Source of the DNA: Tunturibacter empetritectus
Lineage (GTDB): Bacteria; Acidobacteriota; Terriglobia; Terriglobales; Acidobacteriaceae
DNA length: 64,000 nt
Direction: 5' to 3'
Assembly: GCF_040358985.1 (NCBI RefSeq)
Contig: NZ_CP132932.1
Coordinates: 3,162,001 to 3,226,000, forward strand
A program made the position numbers and the translations under genes. Position 1 is the first letter of the stretch. Each line of letters opens with the position of its first letter. Below are positions 8,165 to 15,726 of the stretch, piece after piece. Below the pieces are notes generated by a model that was not told the DNA's origin, made no database searches, and worked only from the letters and a program-made list of their open reading frames with translations.

Positions 8165-8241
8165 GGCGGTGTAGCTCAGATGGTTAGAGCGACGGACTCA
8201 TAACCCGTAGGTCGGCAGTTCGATTCTGCCCACCGCCACCA
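8165..8241 (+). tRNA. tRNA with CAT anticodon (tRNA-Met, or lysidine-modified tRNA-Ile)
   Basis: A 77-base cloverleaf. The acceptor stem GGCGGTG pairs with CACCGCC, the T-arm is GGCAG-TTCGATT-CTGCC, the anticodon loop is CTCATAA, and the 3' CCA is encoded. CAT anticodons serve initiator Met, elongator Met and Ile2. The first pair is a normal G-C match, which argues against the initiator. Elongator Met and Ile2 cannot be separated by eye. Confidence 0.95.
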
Positions 8242-8393
8242 AAGTGTTATAGCGACTGCTGGCGCACTCTGTATGGATCGAGAGTATCATTTTGTCTATA
8301 TTGTTTTGCCTGCGGGGTCATTTGGCCTGCGGGTGCGTCTAACTTCTGTTGTGCCAGGAATACCCCGAATACCCCTTGGAGTCGCTCCGAACT

Positions 8394-9626
8394 ATGCCTA
8401 AGATCTCGAAGATTCTGTTGCTCGCCGTGTCGGTTGTTCTGGTTGTCACTGTGTTTCTGGGGGTGAACTCGAACCCCGTGAGCGCTGCGAGTGAGCCGCA
8501 GGATGGGGCGTATCGCCAGATCAACGTGTACAGCGAGGTGCTGCGGCATATTCAGACGGACTACGTGGAAGAGCCGAATATCAATGCGGTGACCAACGGC
8601 GCGCTGCGCGGGCTGTTGGAGTCGCTGGATGCGGACTCGAGCTATCTGACGCCTGAGGACTACAAGGCGTTCAAGGCGGATAAGGGCGGCAAGGCGCAGG
8701 TGGGGATCAACGTTTCGAAGCGGTTTGGGTATGCGACCGTGGTTTCGGTGGTGCCGGGCAGCCCGGCGGATAAGGCGAACCTATCAGACGGCGACATTAT
8801 TGAGGCGATCGGGCCGCAGGATACGCGGGATATCTCGCTGGCGATGATTCAGCTGTTGCTGGAGGGAGCGCCGGGGAGTGAGCTGACGGTTTCGGTGGTG
8901 CGGCCTCGGAAGGCTGCTCCGGACAAGATTGTGATGACGCGGGTTTCGACACCGCCGGCGCCGGTTGCGGAGACGATGTATGAGAACTCCTCGATCCTTT
9001 ATCTGAAGCCGGGTGTGCTGGATCGTGACCATGTGCAGCAGATCGAGGCCAAGCTGAAGGCGATGCCGAAGGTGGGAAACAAGAAGATTTTGCTGGATCT
9101 GCGCGACGTTGCTGCGGGGGATATGCCGGAGGCGACGCGTCTGGCGAATTTCTTCCTGAAGGATGGCACGATTGCGATTCTGGAAGGGCAGAAGGTAGCG
9201 AAGCAGACGTTTACGGCAGAGGCTTCGAAGTCGATCAATACGACGGCGCCGGTGGTGGTGCTGGTGAATCGTGGGACGGCGGGGCCGGCGGAGCTGGTGG
9301 CGGCGGCACTGCTGGATAACAAGCGGGCGGACCTGGTGGGGGAGAAGACGTTTGGCGAGGGCGCTCAGCAGAAGACGTTTGAGCTGCCGGATGGGGCGGC
9401 GTTGATTCTGTCGATTGCGAAGTACGAGTCGCCTTCGGGGAAGAAGCTGCAAGATGATGGTGTAACGCCGGGCGTTCTGGTGGCTTCAGCCGCAGAGGAT
9501 GCTGTGGCGGAAGAGGATACAACGATTCCGGCGGAGAAGGCGCAACAGCCTCTGCAGAAGCCGGCGGTGACGGTGGACGAACAACTGACGAAGGCGCTGG
9601 ACCTGTTGAAGAGCAAGTCTGCTTAG
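8394..9626 (+). CDS. S41-family (C-terminal processing peptidase-like) protein with degenerate active site
   Basis: Exported 410-residue protein. A signal or anchor segment is at about residues 6-31 (ILLLAVSVVLVVTVFLGV), followed by an S41 N-terminal helical region, a PDZ domain at about 95-175 (VVPGSPADKANLSDGDII), and an S41 core. In active CtpA/Prc/D1P peptidases the nucleophile Ser lies in GTASASE and the general-base Lys 25 residues later in FGKG. Here the matching segments are GTAGPAE and FGEG: the Ser position is Gly297 and the Lys position is Glu322, exactly 25 residues apart. By family knowledge it should not cut peptides, and may be a scaffold or regulator, perhaps of the downstream PBP1A. 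ATG 8394 is preferred over a TTG at 8349, which would put 15 extra residues before the signal segment. Confidence 0.9.
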   Translation: MPKISKILLLAVSVVLVVTVFLGVNSNPVSAASEPQDGAYRQINVYSEVLRHIQTDYVEEPNINAVTNGALRGLLESLDADSSYLTPEDYKAFKADKGGKAQVGINVSKRFGYATVVSVVPGSPADKANLSDGDIIEAIGPQDTRDISLAMIQLLLEGAPGSELTVSVVRPRKAAPDKIVMTRVSTPPAPVAETMYENSSILYLKPGVLDRDHVQQIEAKLKAMPKVGNKKILLDLRDVAAGDMPEATRLANFFLKDGTIAILEGQKVAKQTFTAEASKSINTTAPVVVLVNRGTAGPAELVAAALLDNKRADLVGEKTFGEGAQQKTFELPDGAALILSIAKYESPSGKKLQDDGVTPGVLVASAAEDAVAEEDTTIPAEKAQQPLQKPAVTVDEQLTKALDLLKSKSA

Positions 9627-9700
9627 GCTGATTATTTCGGGTGTGATTGGCCCTTTTGTGGGAGAGAAACGCCTCCTCTGCCGTGCTATGGTGAGACTTC

Positions 9701-12256
9701 GTGCAGAGCCTACACAGTCCCGAAAAAAGGCCGCCAACGCCTGATGACGAGATTCCCGATTGGCAACGTGCGCTTCGCCGTGCGACGCTGAACGGGCCTG
9801 ATTATCCGAGTCGGCGCATCGCGAGACGGGTTACGTTTTATGTGTTGCTGGGGCTGTCTGCGGTCTTTGGGGCGCTTTGCGGGCTGATGCTGGTCTACTC
9901 GATCGATCTGCCACAGATGGATGACCTGGCACGGTATCGTCCGAACACTACGACGGAGCTGCTGGATGTGCATGGGAAGCCGTTTGGCTCGTTTGCGCTG
10001 GAGCGTCGCGTCGTGCTGCCGTACTCGGAGTTTCCGACGGTTCTGAAGCAGGCGATTATTTCGATTGAAGACAAGAGTTTTGAGAGCAACTGGGGGGTGA
10101 ACCTGGTGCGGGCGGTGGGGGCTGCGTACCGGGATCTGCATTCGAGCGGTAAGGCGCAGGGGGCGTCGACGCTGACGATGCAGCTGGCGCGCAACTTGTT
10201 TCTCTCGTCGGAGAAGACGTATGGCCGCAAGCTGCAGGAGGTCTTCCTGTCGGTGCAGATTGAGCGGCGATTTACGAAGGAACAGATCTTTGAGTTGTAT
10301 GCGAACCAGATCTACCTGGGGCATGGGACGTATGGATTTGAGGCTGGGTCGGAGTACTTCTTCAACAAGAAGGTGCGTGATCTGACGTTGCCCGAAGCTG
10401 CGCTTCTGGCTGCGCTGCCGAAGGGGCCTGAGGCTTATTCGCCGATCAAGTATCCTGACCGCGCTTTGAAGCGCAGAAATCTTGTACTGAGCGAGATGCT
10501 GGCCGATGGGAAGATCACGAAGAAGCAGGCGGAGGCGGCGGAGGCCGAACCGCTGGGGCTGCACTTGGAGGCGCCGGCGAATAGTGTCGCGCCGTATTTT
10601 GTGGAAGAGGTGCGCAGGCAGCTGGAGAAGCAGTTTGGCGTGGAAGAGGTGCATGGCGCAGGGCTGAAGGTTTATACGACGCTTGATCTGGATCTGCAAC
10701 AGGTGGCGAATAAGGCGATTCTGGATGGCACGGCGACGTATGAGCGCCGGCGCGGGTGGAAGGGAAGGCTGCCGAACGTGGTGCTGGACGGGGCGGATGT
10801 GGAGAGCTATCGGCATCCGGACTGGGTGCAGCCGATTGATATTGGAAGCTACGTCCACGGCGTGGTGACGACGGTCTCTGCGAAGAAAGTTACGGTAAAG
10901 CTTGGTGCGCGGCTGGTTGTGCTTACGCCGCAGGACTGGAGATGGACGCAGAACCTGGATGGGGACAGCTTCCTGCGCACAGGGGATGTCGTGTACGTCA
11001 AGGTTATGAGCTTTGCAGGGGATGGAACGCTGAACGCTTCGCTGGAGCAGGATTCGGGCGCACAGGCTTCGCTGATGGCGGTGGACAATTCGACCGGCGA
11101 GGTGCTGGCGATGGTGGGCGGAAGGGACTTTGCCTTGTCGCAGTTCAATCGCGCTACGCAGTCGCAGCGGCAGGTTGGTTCGTCGTTCAAGCCCTATGTT
11201 TATACGACGGCGATTGAGGGTGGAGCTAAGCCTACGGACATCATCGTTGATGGACCGACGACGTTTCCTACGCCGAATGGGCCTTACACGCCGCATAACT
11301 ACGAGGGCGACTATAAGGGCGCGATGTCGCTGACCAACGCGTTCGCCGAGTCGAGGAATATTCCCGCGCTGAAGCTGGCGGACCGTTATGGAATCCGTAA
11401 GGTGATTGAGACGGCGCACCGCTTCGGGATTACGAGCAATATTCCTGCGTTTCTTCCGGTGGCAATTGGTTCGGCAGATATATCTCTCTCGGAGCAGGTG
11501 AGCGCGTACAGTGTCTTTCCGAACGACGGCATCCGTGTTGAGCCGCGATACATTCGGAGGATTACTCAGGCAGATGGATTGCCGCTGGATCCGGCTCCTT
11601 CGCAGGTGTCGGAGGTCGTCTCGGTGGATACGGCGCGGACGATGATGCAGTTGCTGCAGGCGGTGGTTCGCTATGGGACGGGGGCCTCGGCTTCGCAGTT
11701 GAAGCATCCCCTGGGCGGCAAGACCGGGACGACGAACGACTATACGGATGCGTGGTTTGTAGGATTTTCTCCATCAATCACTTGTGGGACGTGGATTGGA
11801 TTTGACGATCGCGAGTCGCTTGGGGAAAAAGAGACAGGGGCACGCGCGGCGCTTCCGATGTGGATGGATTTTATGAGGGCCGCGATCGCGACTAGGCCGG
11901 ATGAGGCGTTTCCAGCTGCGGGTGCTGCGAAGAAGAGGCTGGATGTGCCCGGCAGTGCCGTGAGCGAGGCTAATCCGGTTCGTCCGCAGGTGAAGAAGGT
12001 GCAGGCAGAAGATTCAGGGGCGACGAGCGGGGTAAGGCCGAAGGATGTTCTTCCCACTGCTCCCCAGGCTAGCTCAACGCCATCGGTTCCGGTGGAGAAA
12101 CCAAAGGCGAACGGGGCGGCACCGCAGGCGATTTATTTGCCGTTGAAGCCTGCGGTGCCGCAGGCGGTTGCTGCGCGTGTGAAGCCGGCAGCTATGTCGG
12201 CTAAGCCTGCGGATGAGCGGAGTGGAGTTTCGAATCCACCACCCGACATATATTGA
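9701..12256 (+). CDS. penicillin-binding protein 1A (bifunctional glycosyltransferase/transpeptidase)
   Basis: Class A PBP, 851 residues, which polymerises lipid II glycan strands and crosslinks their peptides in the periplasm. One N-terminal membrane helix is at about 46-70 (VTFYVLLGLSAVFGALCGL). The GT51 domain follows, with the catalytic Glu in SIEDKSF and the conserved GASTLTMQLARNLF and ELYANQIYLGHG. The transpeptidase domain has S494-S-F-K497, SRN, and KTGTTNDYTDAWFVG. The last hundred residues are Pro/Ala/Lys-rich and probably disordered. The start is GTG at 9701. The 3' end overlaps the opposite-strand ribF gene by 56 bases. Confidence 0.95.
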   Translation: MQSLHSPEKRPPTPDDEIPDWQRALRRATLNGPDYPSRRIARRVTFYVLLGLSAVFGALCGLMLVYSIDLPQMDDLARYRPNTTTELLDVHGKPFGSFALERRVVLPYSEFPTVLKQAIISIEDKSFESNWGVNLVRAVGAAYRDLHSSGKAQGASTLTMQLARNLFLSSEKTYGRKLQEVFLSVQIERRFTKEQIFELYANQIYLGHGTYGFEAGSEYFFNKKVRDLTLPEAALLAALPKGPEAYSPIKYPDRALKRRNLVLSEMLADGKITKKQAEAAEAEPLGLHLEAPANSVAPYFVEEVRRQLEKQFGVEEVHGAGLKVYTTLDLDLQQVANKAILDGTATYERRRGWKGRLPNVVLDGADVESYRHPDWVQPIDIGSYVHGVVTTVSAKKVTVKLGARLVVLTPQDWRWTQNLDGDSFLRTGDVVYVKVMSFAGDGTLNASLEQDSGAQASLMAVDNSTGEVLAMVGGRDFALSQFNRATQSQRQVGSSFKPYVYTTAIEGGAKPTDIIVDGPTTFPTPNGPYTPHNYEGDYKGAMSLTNAFAESRNIPALKLADRYGIRKVIETAHRFGITSNIPAFLPVAIGSADISLSEQVSAYSVFPNDGIRVEPRYIRRITQADGLPLDPAPSQVSEVVSVDTARTMMQLLQAVVRYGTGASASQLKHPLGGKTGTTNDYTDAWFVGFSPSITCGTWIGFDDRESLGEKETGARAALPMWMDFMRAAIATRPDEAFPAAGAAKKRLDVPGSAVSEANPVRPQVKKVQAEDSGATSGVRPKDVLPTAPQASSTPSVPVEKPKANGAAPQAIYLPLKPAVPQAVAARVKPAAMSAKPADERSGVSNPPPDIY

Positions 12257-13187
12257 AGTAGCGTTTTGCCTTGGCGACGTCGCGGCCGATCTGCTCTTTC
12301 AGCGCTTCGGGATTTTGCCAGCGCATCTCGGCGCGGAGGCGACGAAGAAAAGTCAGAACAAGCGGCGTCGATTCGTCCAGCTCGATTGGGTGGAAGTTGA
12401 GTAGATGGGTTTCGACGGTGAAGGAGTCTGCGCCGAAGGTTGGGCGGTTGCCTACGTTGGTCACACCTTCAAAGGTCTCGCTTGATGACTCTGTGCCTAC
12501 GGTGAGTGAGGTGATGTAGACGCCGTTGGCGGGAAGCAGCTCGGCGTAGGGCGCGAGGTTGATGGTGGGGACGGTGTAGCGGGTGCCGTAGCCGCGGCCT
12601 GATGCTGGTGTGCCGCAGACGGCGAAGCTGCGGCCGAGCAGGGCTCGAACGTGGGTGACGTCGCCTTCGGCGATCATCTGGCGGATGCGGCTTGAGGAGA
12701 TGGTCTCTCCGCGCAGATGACGCGGCGCGTAGACGCGCACGGTGAAGCCTAGTTCGCGGCCGAGAGCTTCGAGGCTTTCGATGCCTGCCTCGGCCTGATA
12801 GCCGAAGCGGAAGTTTTCGCCTTCGTGGAGTTGAGTGACACGGAGGGCTCGCTGGAGAATCTCGGTGGCGAAGGTGCGGGCAGTCATGCGGGAGAGTTCG
12901 CTGGTGAAGGGAAGTACCAGCACTGCGTCGATGCCCGTGCCTGCGAGCAGCTCGAGTTTTTGCGCAAGCGGCGTGATGAGCGGTTGACTGGATTCGGGAC
13001 GGAGGACGCGTGCGGGGTGCGGGTCGAAGGTGATGGCTACGGAGCGGAGGTTTTTTGCACGAGCCTGGGCTACGACTTCGGCGATGACCCACTGGTGGCC
13101 GCGATGGACGCCGTCGAAGTTTCCAATAGTGGCGATTGTGGGGCCGAAGTCGGCGGGGATGTCGGCGAGTTGGCGGAATATCTGCAT
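12201..13187 (-). CDS. ribF: bifunctional riboflavin kinase / FAD synthetase
   Basis: Phosphorylates riboflavin to FMN and adenylates FMN to FAD. 328 residues, a standard length. The N-terminal nucleotidyltransferase domain carries IGNFDGVHRGHQ (about 21-32) and TFDPHPARVL; the SSSRIRQMI motif is near 180. The C-terminal flavokinase domain has ASGRGYGTRYTVPTINL and GVTNVGNRPTF. The start ATG overlaps the upstream MBL-hydrolase stop as TGATG, so it is translationally coupled in the ygfZ-DUF1844-MBL-ribF operon. Its last 56 bases are antisense to the end of the PBP1A gene. Confidence 0.96.
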   Translation of the reverse strand: MQIFRQLADIPADFGPTIATIGNFDGVHRGHQWVIAEVVAQARAKNLRSVAITFDPHPARVLRPESSQPLITPLAQKLELLAGTGIDAVLVLPFTSELSRMTARTFATEILQRALRVTQLHEGENFRFGYQAEAGIESLEALGRELGFTVRVYAPRHLRGETISSSRIRQMIAEGDVTHVRALLGRSFAVCGTPASGRGYGTRYTVPTINLAPYAELLPANGVYITSLTVGTESSSETFEGVTNVGNRPTFGADSFTVETHLLNFHPIELDESTPLVLTFLRRLRAEMRWQNPEALKEQIGRDVAKAKRYFNICRVVDSKLHSAHPQA

Positions 13188-13987
13188 CAGGCGATCTCGA
13201 AGGTGAGCTTGAGGCCGTCGTAGGCCAGACGGATGTGGGATGGGAGGGCGGCCTCTGTGGCTTCGTGGTCGAGGTCGTGGCTCATGTGGGTGAAGAAGGC
13301 TCGGCGCGGCTTGAGTTGTTCGACGAGGGAGACAGATTTGTCGAGATGCGAGTGGCTGGGATGGGGGTCGCGGCGGAGGGCGTCGAGGATGAGGACGTCA
13401 AGATTCTGGAGGAGCGGGATGCTCTCGGCGGGGATGTCGCTCATGTCGGTAAGGTAGGCGGCGTTGCCGAAGCGATAGCCGGTGATCTGCTCGCGGCCGT
13501 GGGTGACGGGGACTCGACGTATGCATGCGCCGAAGAGATCTACTCCAGAGCCTGGCGTTGGGTCGATGCGATGAATCTCAACTCGGGCGCTGGTAGGATA
13601 GCGGTCTTCTTTGCGAAAGGTGTACTCGAAGATGCGCTCGAGGGTCTTTGCGGTGGCGTCGTCGGCGTAGATGGGGAGGTTTCCGTTGCCGCGGAAGCTG
13701 AGGGGGCGCAGGTCGTCGAAGCCGAGGACGTGGTCGGCGTGGCCGTGGGTGTAGAGGACGGCATCGACGCGGCGGATGTTCTCGCGGATGGCTTGGGCGT
13801 GGAAGTCCGGGCCGGTGTCGACGAGGATGGTGTGGTGGTTGTAGTCGAGACGAAGGGAGGGGCGGGTGCGGCGATTGCGTGGGTCGCCATGCGAAGACAC
13901 AGCGGAGGTGCAGACGGCGCAGTCGCAGCCGAGGGTTGGCACCCCCATGGAGGTGCCGGTGCCGAGGAAGGTGAGGGTCGCCTCCAT
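13187..13987 (-). CDS. MBL-fold metallo-hydrolase (PhnP-like)
   Basis: Metallo-beta-lactamase-fold hydrolase of 266 residues. The dinuclear metal site starts with THGHADHVLGFDD (HxHxDH), with later ligands in VTHGREQ and FFTHMSHD. The N-terminal LGTGTSMGVPTLGCDCAVC resembles the PhnP / RNase-Z-like cyclic phosphodiesterase branch, where the Cys cluster binds an extra zinc. No phosphonate genes are nearby, so a general phosphodiesterase role is only inference. It sits between DUF1844 (2-base gap) and ribF (TGATG overlap). Confidence 0.88.
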   Translation of the reverse strand: MEATLTFLGTGTSMGVPTLGCDCAVCTSAVSSHGDPRNRRTRPSLRLDYNHHTILVDTGPDFHAQAIRENIRRVDAVLYTHGHADHVLGFDDLRPLSFRGNGNLPIYADDATAKTLERIFEYTFRKEDRYPTSARVEIHRIDPTPGSGVDLFGACIRRVPVTHGREQITGYRFGNAAYLTDMSDIPAESIPLLQNLDVLILDALRRDPHPSHSHLDKSVSLVEQLKPRRAFFTHMSHDLDHEATEAALPSHIRLAYDGLKLTFEIA

Positions 13988-13989
13988 CG

Positions 13990-14607
13990 TTAGCGGACGA
14001 TGCTGGGGCCGCCTGGGCCAGGACGGGCTGGGCCGCCGGGGGCCTTGGAGGCTGCGGAACGGGCGAGCGCCTGCGTGACTTCGAGGAAGGCCATGCGCAG
14101 TTCGAAGAGAGCGCTTTCGAGCAGACGTGACTCTTCGGTGGAGAGATTACCTTTGGTCTTCTCTTCGAGAACCTGGAGCATGTCGATGCTCTGGCGTGCT
14201 CCGAGGATGTCGACCTGGGGCTGCTGGCCCTCCTGCGTGGTGCCGCCGAGCTGCAGGATGGAGGTCATATAGACGGACTGGACGAGCTGATCGAAGCTCA
14301 TGGTGGGTGGATGGTCCATGCCGGGGTTGGCTGAGCGGATTGCGGTGTCGAGGCGATCGGCTGTCATCTCGTAGGCGCGCTTGGCCTGCTCGGTCTGCTC
14401 TGCGGTTAGGGCTGGCGGGAGCTCGGGCTCCTGCGGTGTCTCGGGTGCGACGGGCTGGGATGGCGTTGCAGCGACTGGTTCTGCCGGCCGCGCCTCGCGC
14501 TCTTCTCTCTCTGGCGAAGGATCGGCGTCAGGGCGCAGCTCGCCGTCCATGGTGAACTTGCGGCGGTCGGTGACAACGAAGGGCTTTTTCTGTTCAGGCA
14601 TGTTCAC
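13990..14607 (-). CDS. DUF1844 domain-containing protein
   Basis: 205 residues. The N-terminal 75 are a Pro/Glu-rich, probably disordered segment. From about 100 to 180 the DUF1844 block is clear: MSFDQLVQSVYMTSILQLGG, DILGARQSIDMLQVLEEKT, LFELRMAFLEVTQAL. The function of this family is unknown; it is cytoplasmic by sequence. The tail ends in Gly/Pro-rich repeats. It overlaps ygfZ upstream by 4 bases (ATGA) and is followed after 2 bases by the MBL hydrolase, so all four genes of the operon are coupled. Confidence 0.92.
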   Translation of the reverse strand: MNMPEQKKPFVVTDRRKFTMDGELRPDADPSPEREEREARPAEPVAATPSQPVAPETPQEPELPPALTAEQTEQAKRAYEMTADRLDTAIRSANPGMDHPPTMSFDQLVQSVYMTSILQLGGTTQEGQQPQVDILGARQSIDMLQVLEEKTKGNLSTEESRLLESALFELRMAFLEVTQALARSAASKAPGGPARPGPGGPSIVR

Positions 14608-15668
14608 ACTCTTTCAGGAGGTTCAGATGCAACCGATGGCGCAGAGGCTGCAGGTTGCGAAAAGGGGAGCGAGACCGGTTGTGCGATACCGCCGGGGTAA
14701 GTGATGGAGAGTCCGCGGTCCAAAGCCTCGCGGCGTATGTAGCCTAGTGCGAAGTGGACGGCCCGGGCTTCGCCTGGTAGCGGGATGGCAGCGATGCTGG
14801 TGAGTTCGCCTACTTGCTTGCCGTCGGCTTCGAGCGATATGCCGGCGGGTGGAAGATCTCCTTTGAGGAGAAAACCGCTGAAGGTGCGATGGACGTTGCC
14901 GCGGGAGCGGATGCGCTCGACGATCTCCTGGCCGAGGTAGCAGCCCTTGGCGAAGTGCAGGGCGCGGGTCTGGCCGGTCTCCTGGGGGAGTTCGCGGTCG
15001 CGGATGTCGGTTCCGAGCTGCGGAGTTCCTTCGAGGATGCGGAGCCATTCAAGGCTTTGCTCTTCGCAGAGCGTTGCATCGAGGCCTTGAAGGATGCCGG
15101 CTAGCTTTGCCGCGATCGCTTCATCGGCCCATAGTTCGTACCGCGGAACGAGGGGACTATAGGCGTGGAGGATATCGACTGCGGCGTTGTTCCAGCTGAG
15201 CGAGTGCATCGTAAGGGGGGCCAGGTCGCCGGTGGCGAGGCCGATTTGTTGAAGGAGCGAGGCTGCTTTGGGACCGGCGAGCAGCAGGCCCGCTCGCGTG
15301 CTGCTTATGTCTGCGAGCTCTACATCGTCCATAATGATGAATCGGTCGAGCAGCGTTATCAGGGTTGAGACTTGCGGCGAGCTTGTCTCCATGAGGAGAT
15401 CGTCCGGGCGGGCAAAGATGGTGGCGTCGCCCTGGATGCGGCCTTGAACGCTGAGGAGAAAGTTATAGGTGCCCTCGCCGGGGAGTAGCTGCTGGATGGA
15501 GTTGGTTACCATCCCGTTCAACCAGCGGACGCGGTCCTCTCCGGTGACTCGGATCCAGCCGGTGTTGTGCAGAGCGGATATGCCGGTGTTCTGGAGGAGC
15601 GCCTTGAGCTGCAAGGCGGGAGTCGAAGTTGACGGGATCGAGATTTCGGATTGTGCTGATGAACTCAT
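14604..15668 (-). CDS. ygfZ: folate-binding protein YgfZ (GcvT-like, Fe-S cluster maintenance)
   Basis: Tetrahydrofolate-binding protein related to GcvT, which in E. coli supports repair or assembly of certain iron-sulfur enzymes. 354 residues from the ATG at 15668. The hallmark motif KGCYLGQEIVERIRSRG, with its redox-sensitive Cys, is present, as is the folate-domain start WIRVTGEDRVRWLNGM. A GTG at 15698 would add ten residues, but the TATAAT box at 15702-15707 would then place transcription start almost on that codon, so the ATG is chosen. First gene of the ygfZ-DUF1844-MBL-ribF operon. Confidence 0.93.
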   Translation of the reverse strand: MSSSAQSEISIPSTSTPALQLKALLQNTGISALHNTGWIRVTGEDRVRWLNGMVTNSIQQLLPGEGTYNFLLSVQGRIQGDATIFARPDDLLMETSSPQVSTLITLLDRFIIMDDVELADISSTRAGLLLAGPKAASLLQQIGLATGDLAPLTMHSLSWNNAAVDILHAYSPLVPRYELWADEAIAAKLAGILQGLDATLCEEQSLEWLRILEGTPQLGTDIRDRELPQETGQTRALHFAKGCYLGQEIVERIRSRGNVHRTFSGFLLKGDLPPAGISLEADGKQVGELTSIAAIPLPGEARAVHFALGYIRREALDRGLSITYPGGIAQPVSLPFSQPAASAPSVASEPPERV

Positions 15669-15701
15669 GACGGATTGATGCAAAAAACTTGCGTACACTT
15701 G

Positions 15702-15707
15702 ATTATA
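15702..15707 (-). promoter_or_regulatory. probable -10 box of the ygfZ operon
   Basis: A consensus TATAAT on the minus strand, about 34 bases upstream of the ygfZ ATG. No good -35 hexamer is visible at 16-18 bases, so this is tentative. Confidence 0.45.
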
Positions 15708-15726
15708 GCGGTGGATCGAGAGGGTT

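Noticed and set aside
8165..8241. Reading the CAU tRNA as initiator tRNA
   Set aside because: Initiator tRNAs have a mismatched first acceptor pair and a GGG/CCC anticodon stem; here the acceptor stem pairs fully.
9710..11707. 665-codon minus-strand frame opposite PBP1A
   Set aside because: Arg/Leu-rich shadow of the PBP gene; no signal peptide, motif or ribosome site.
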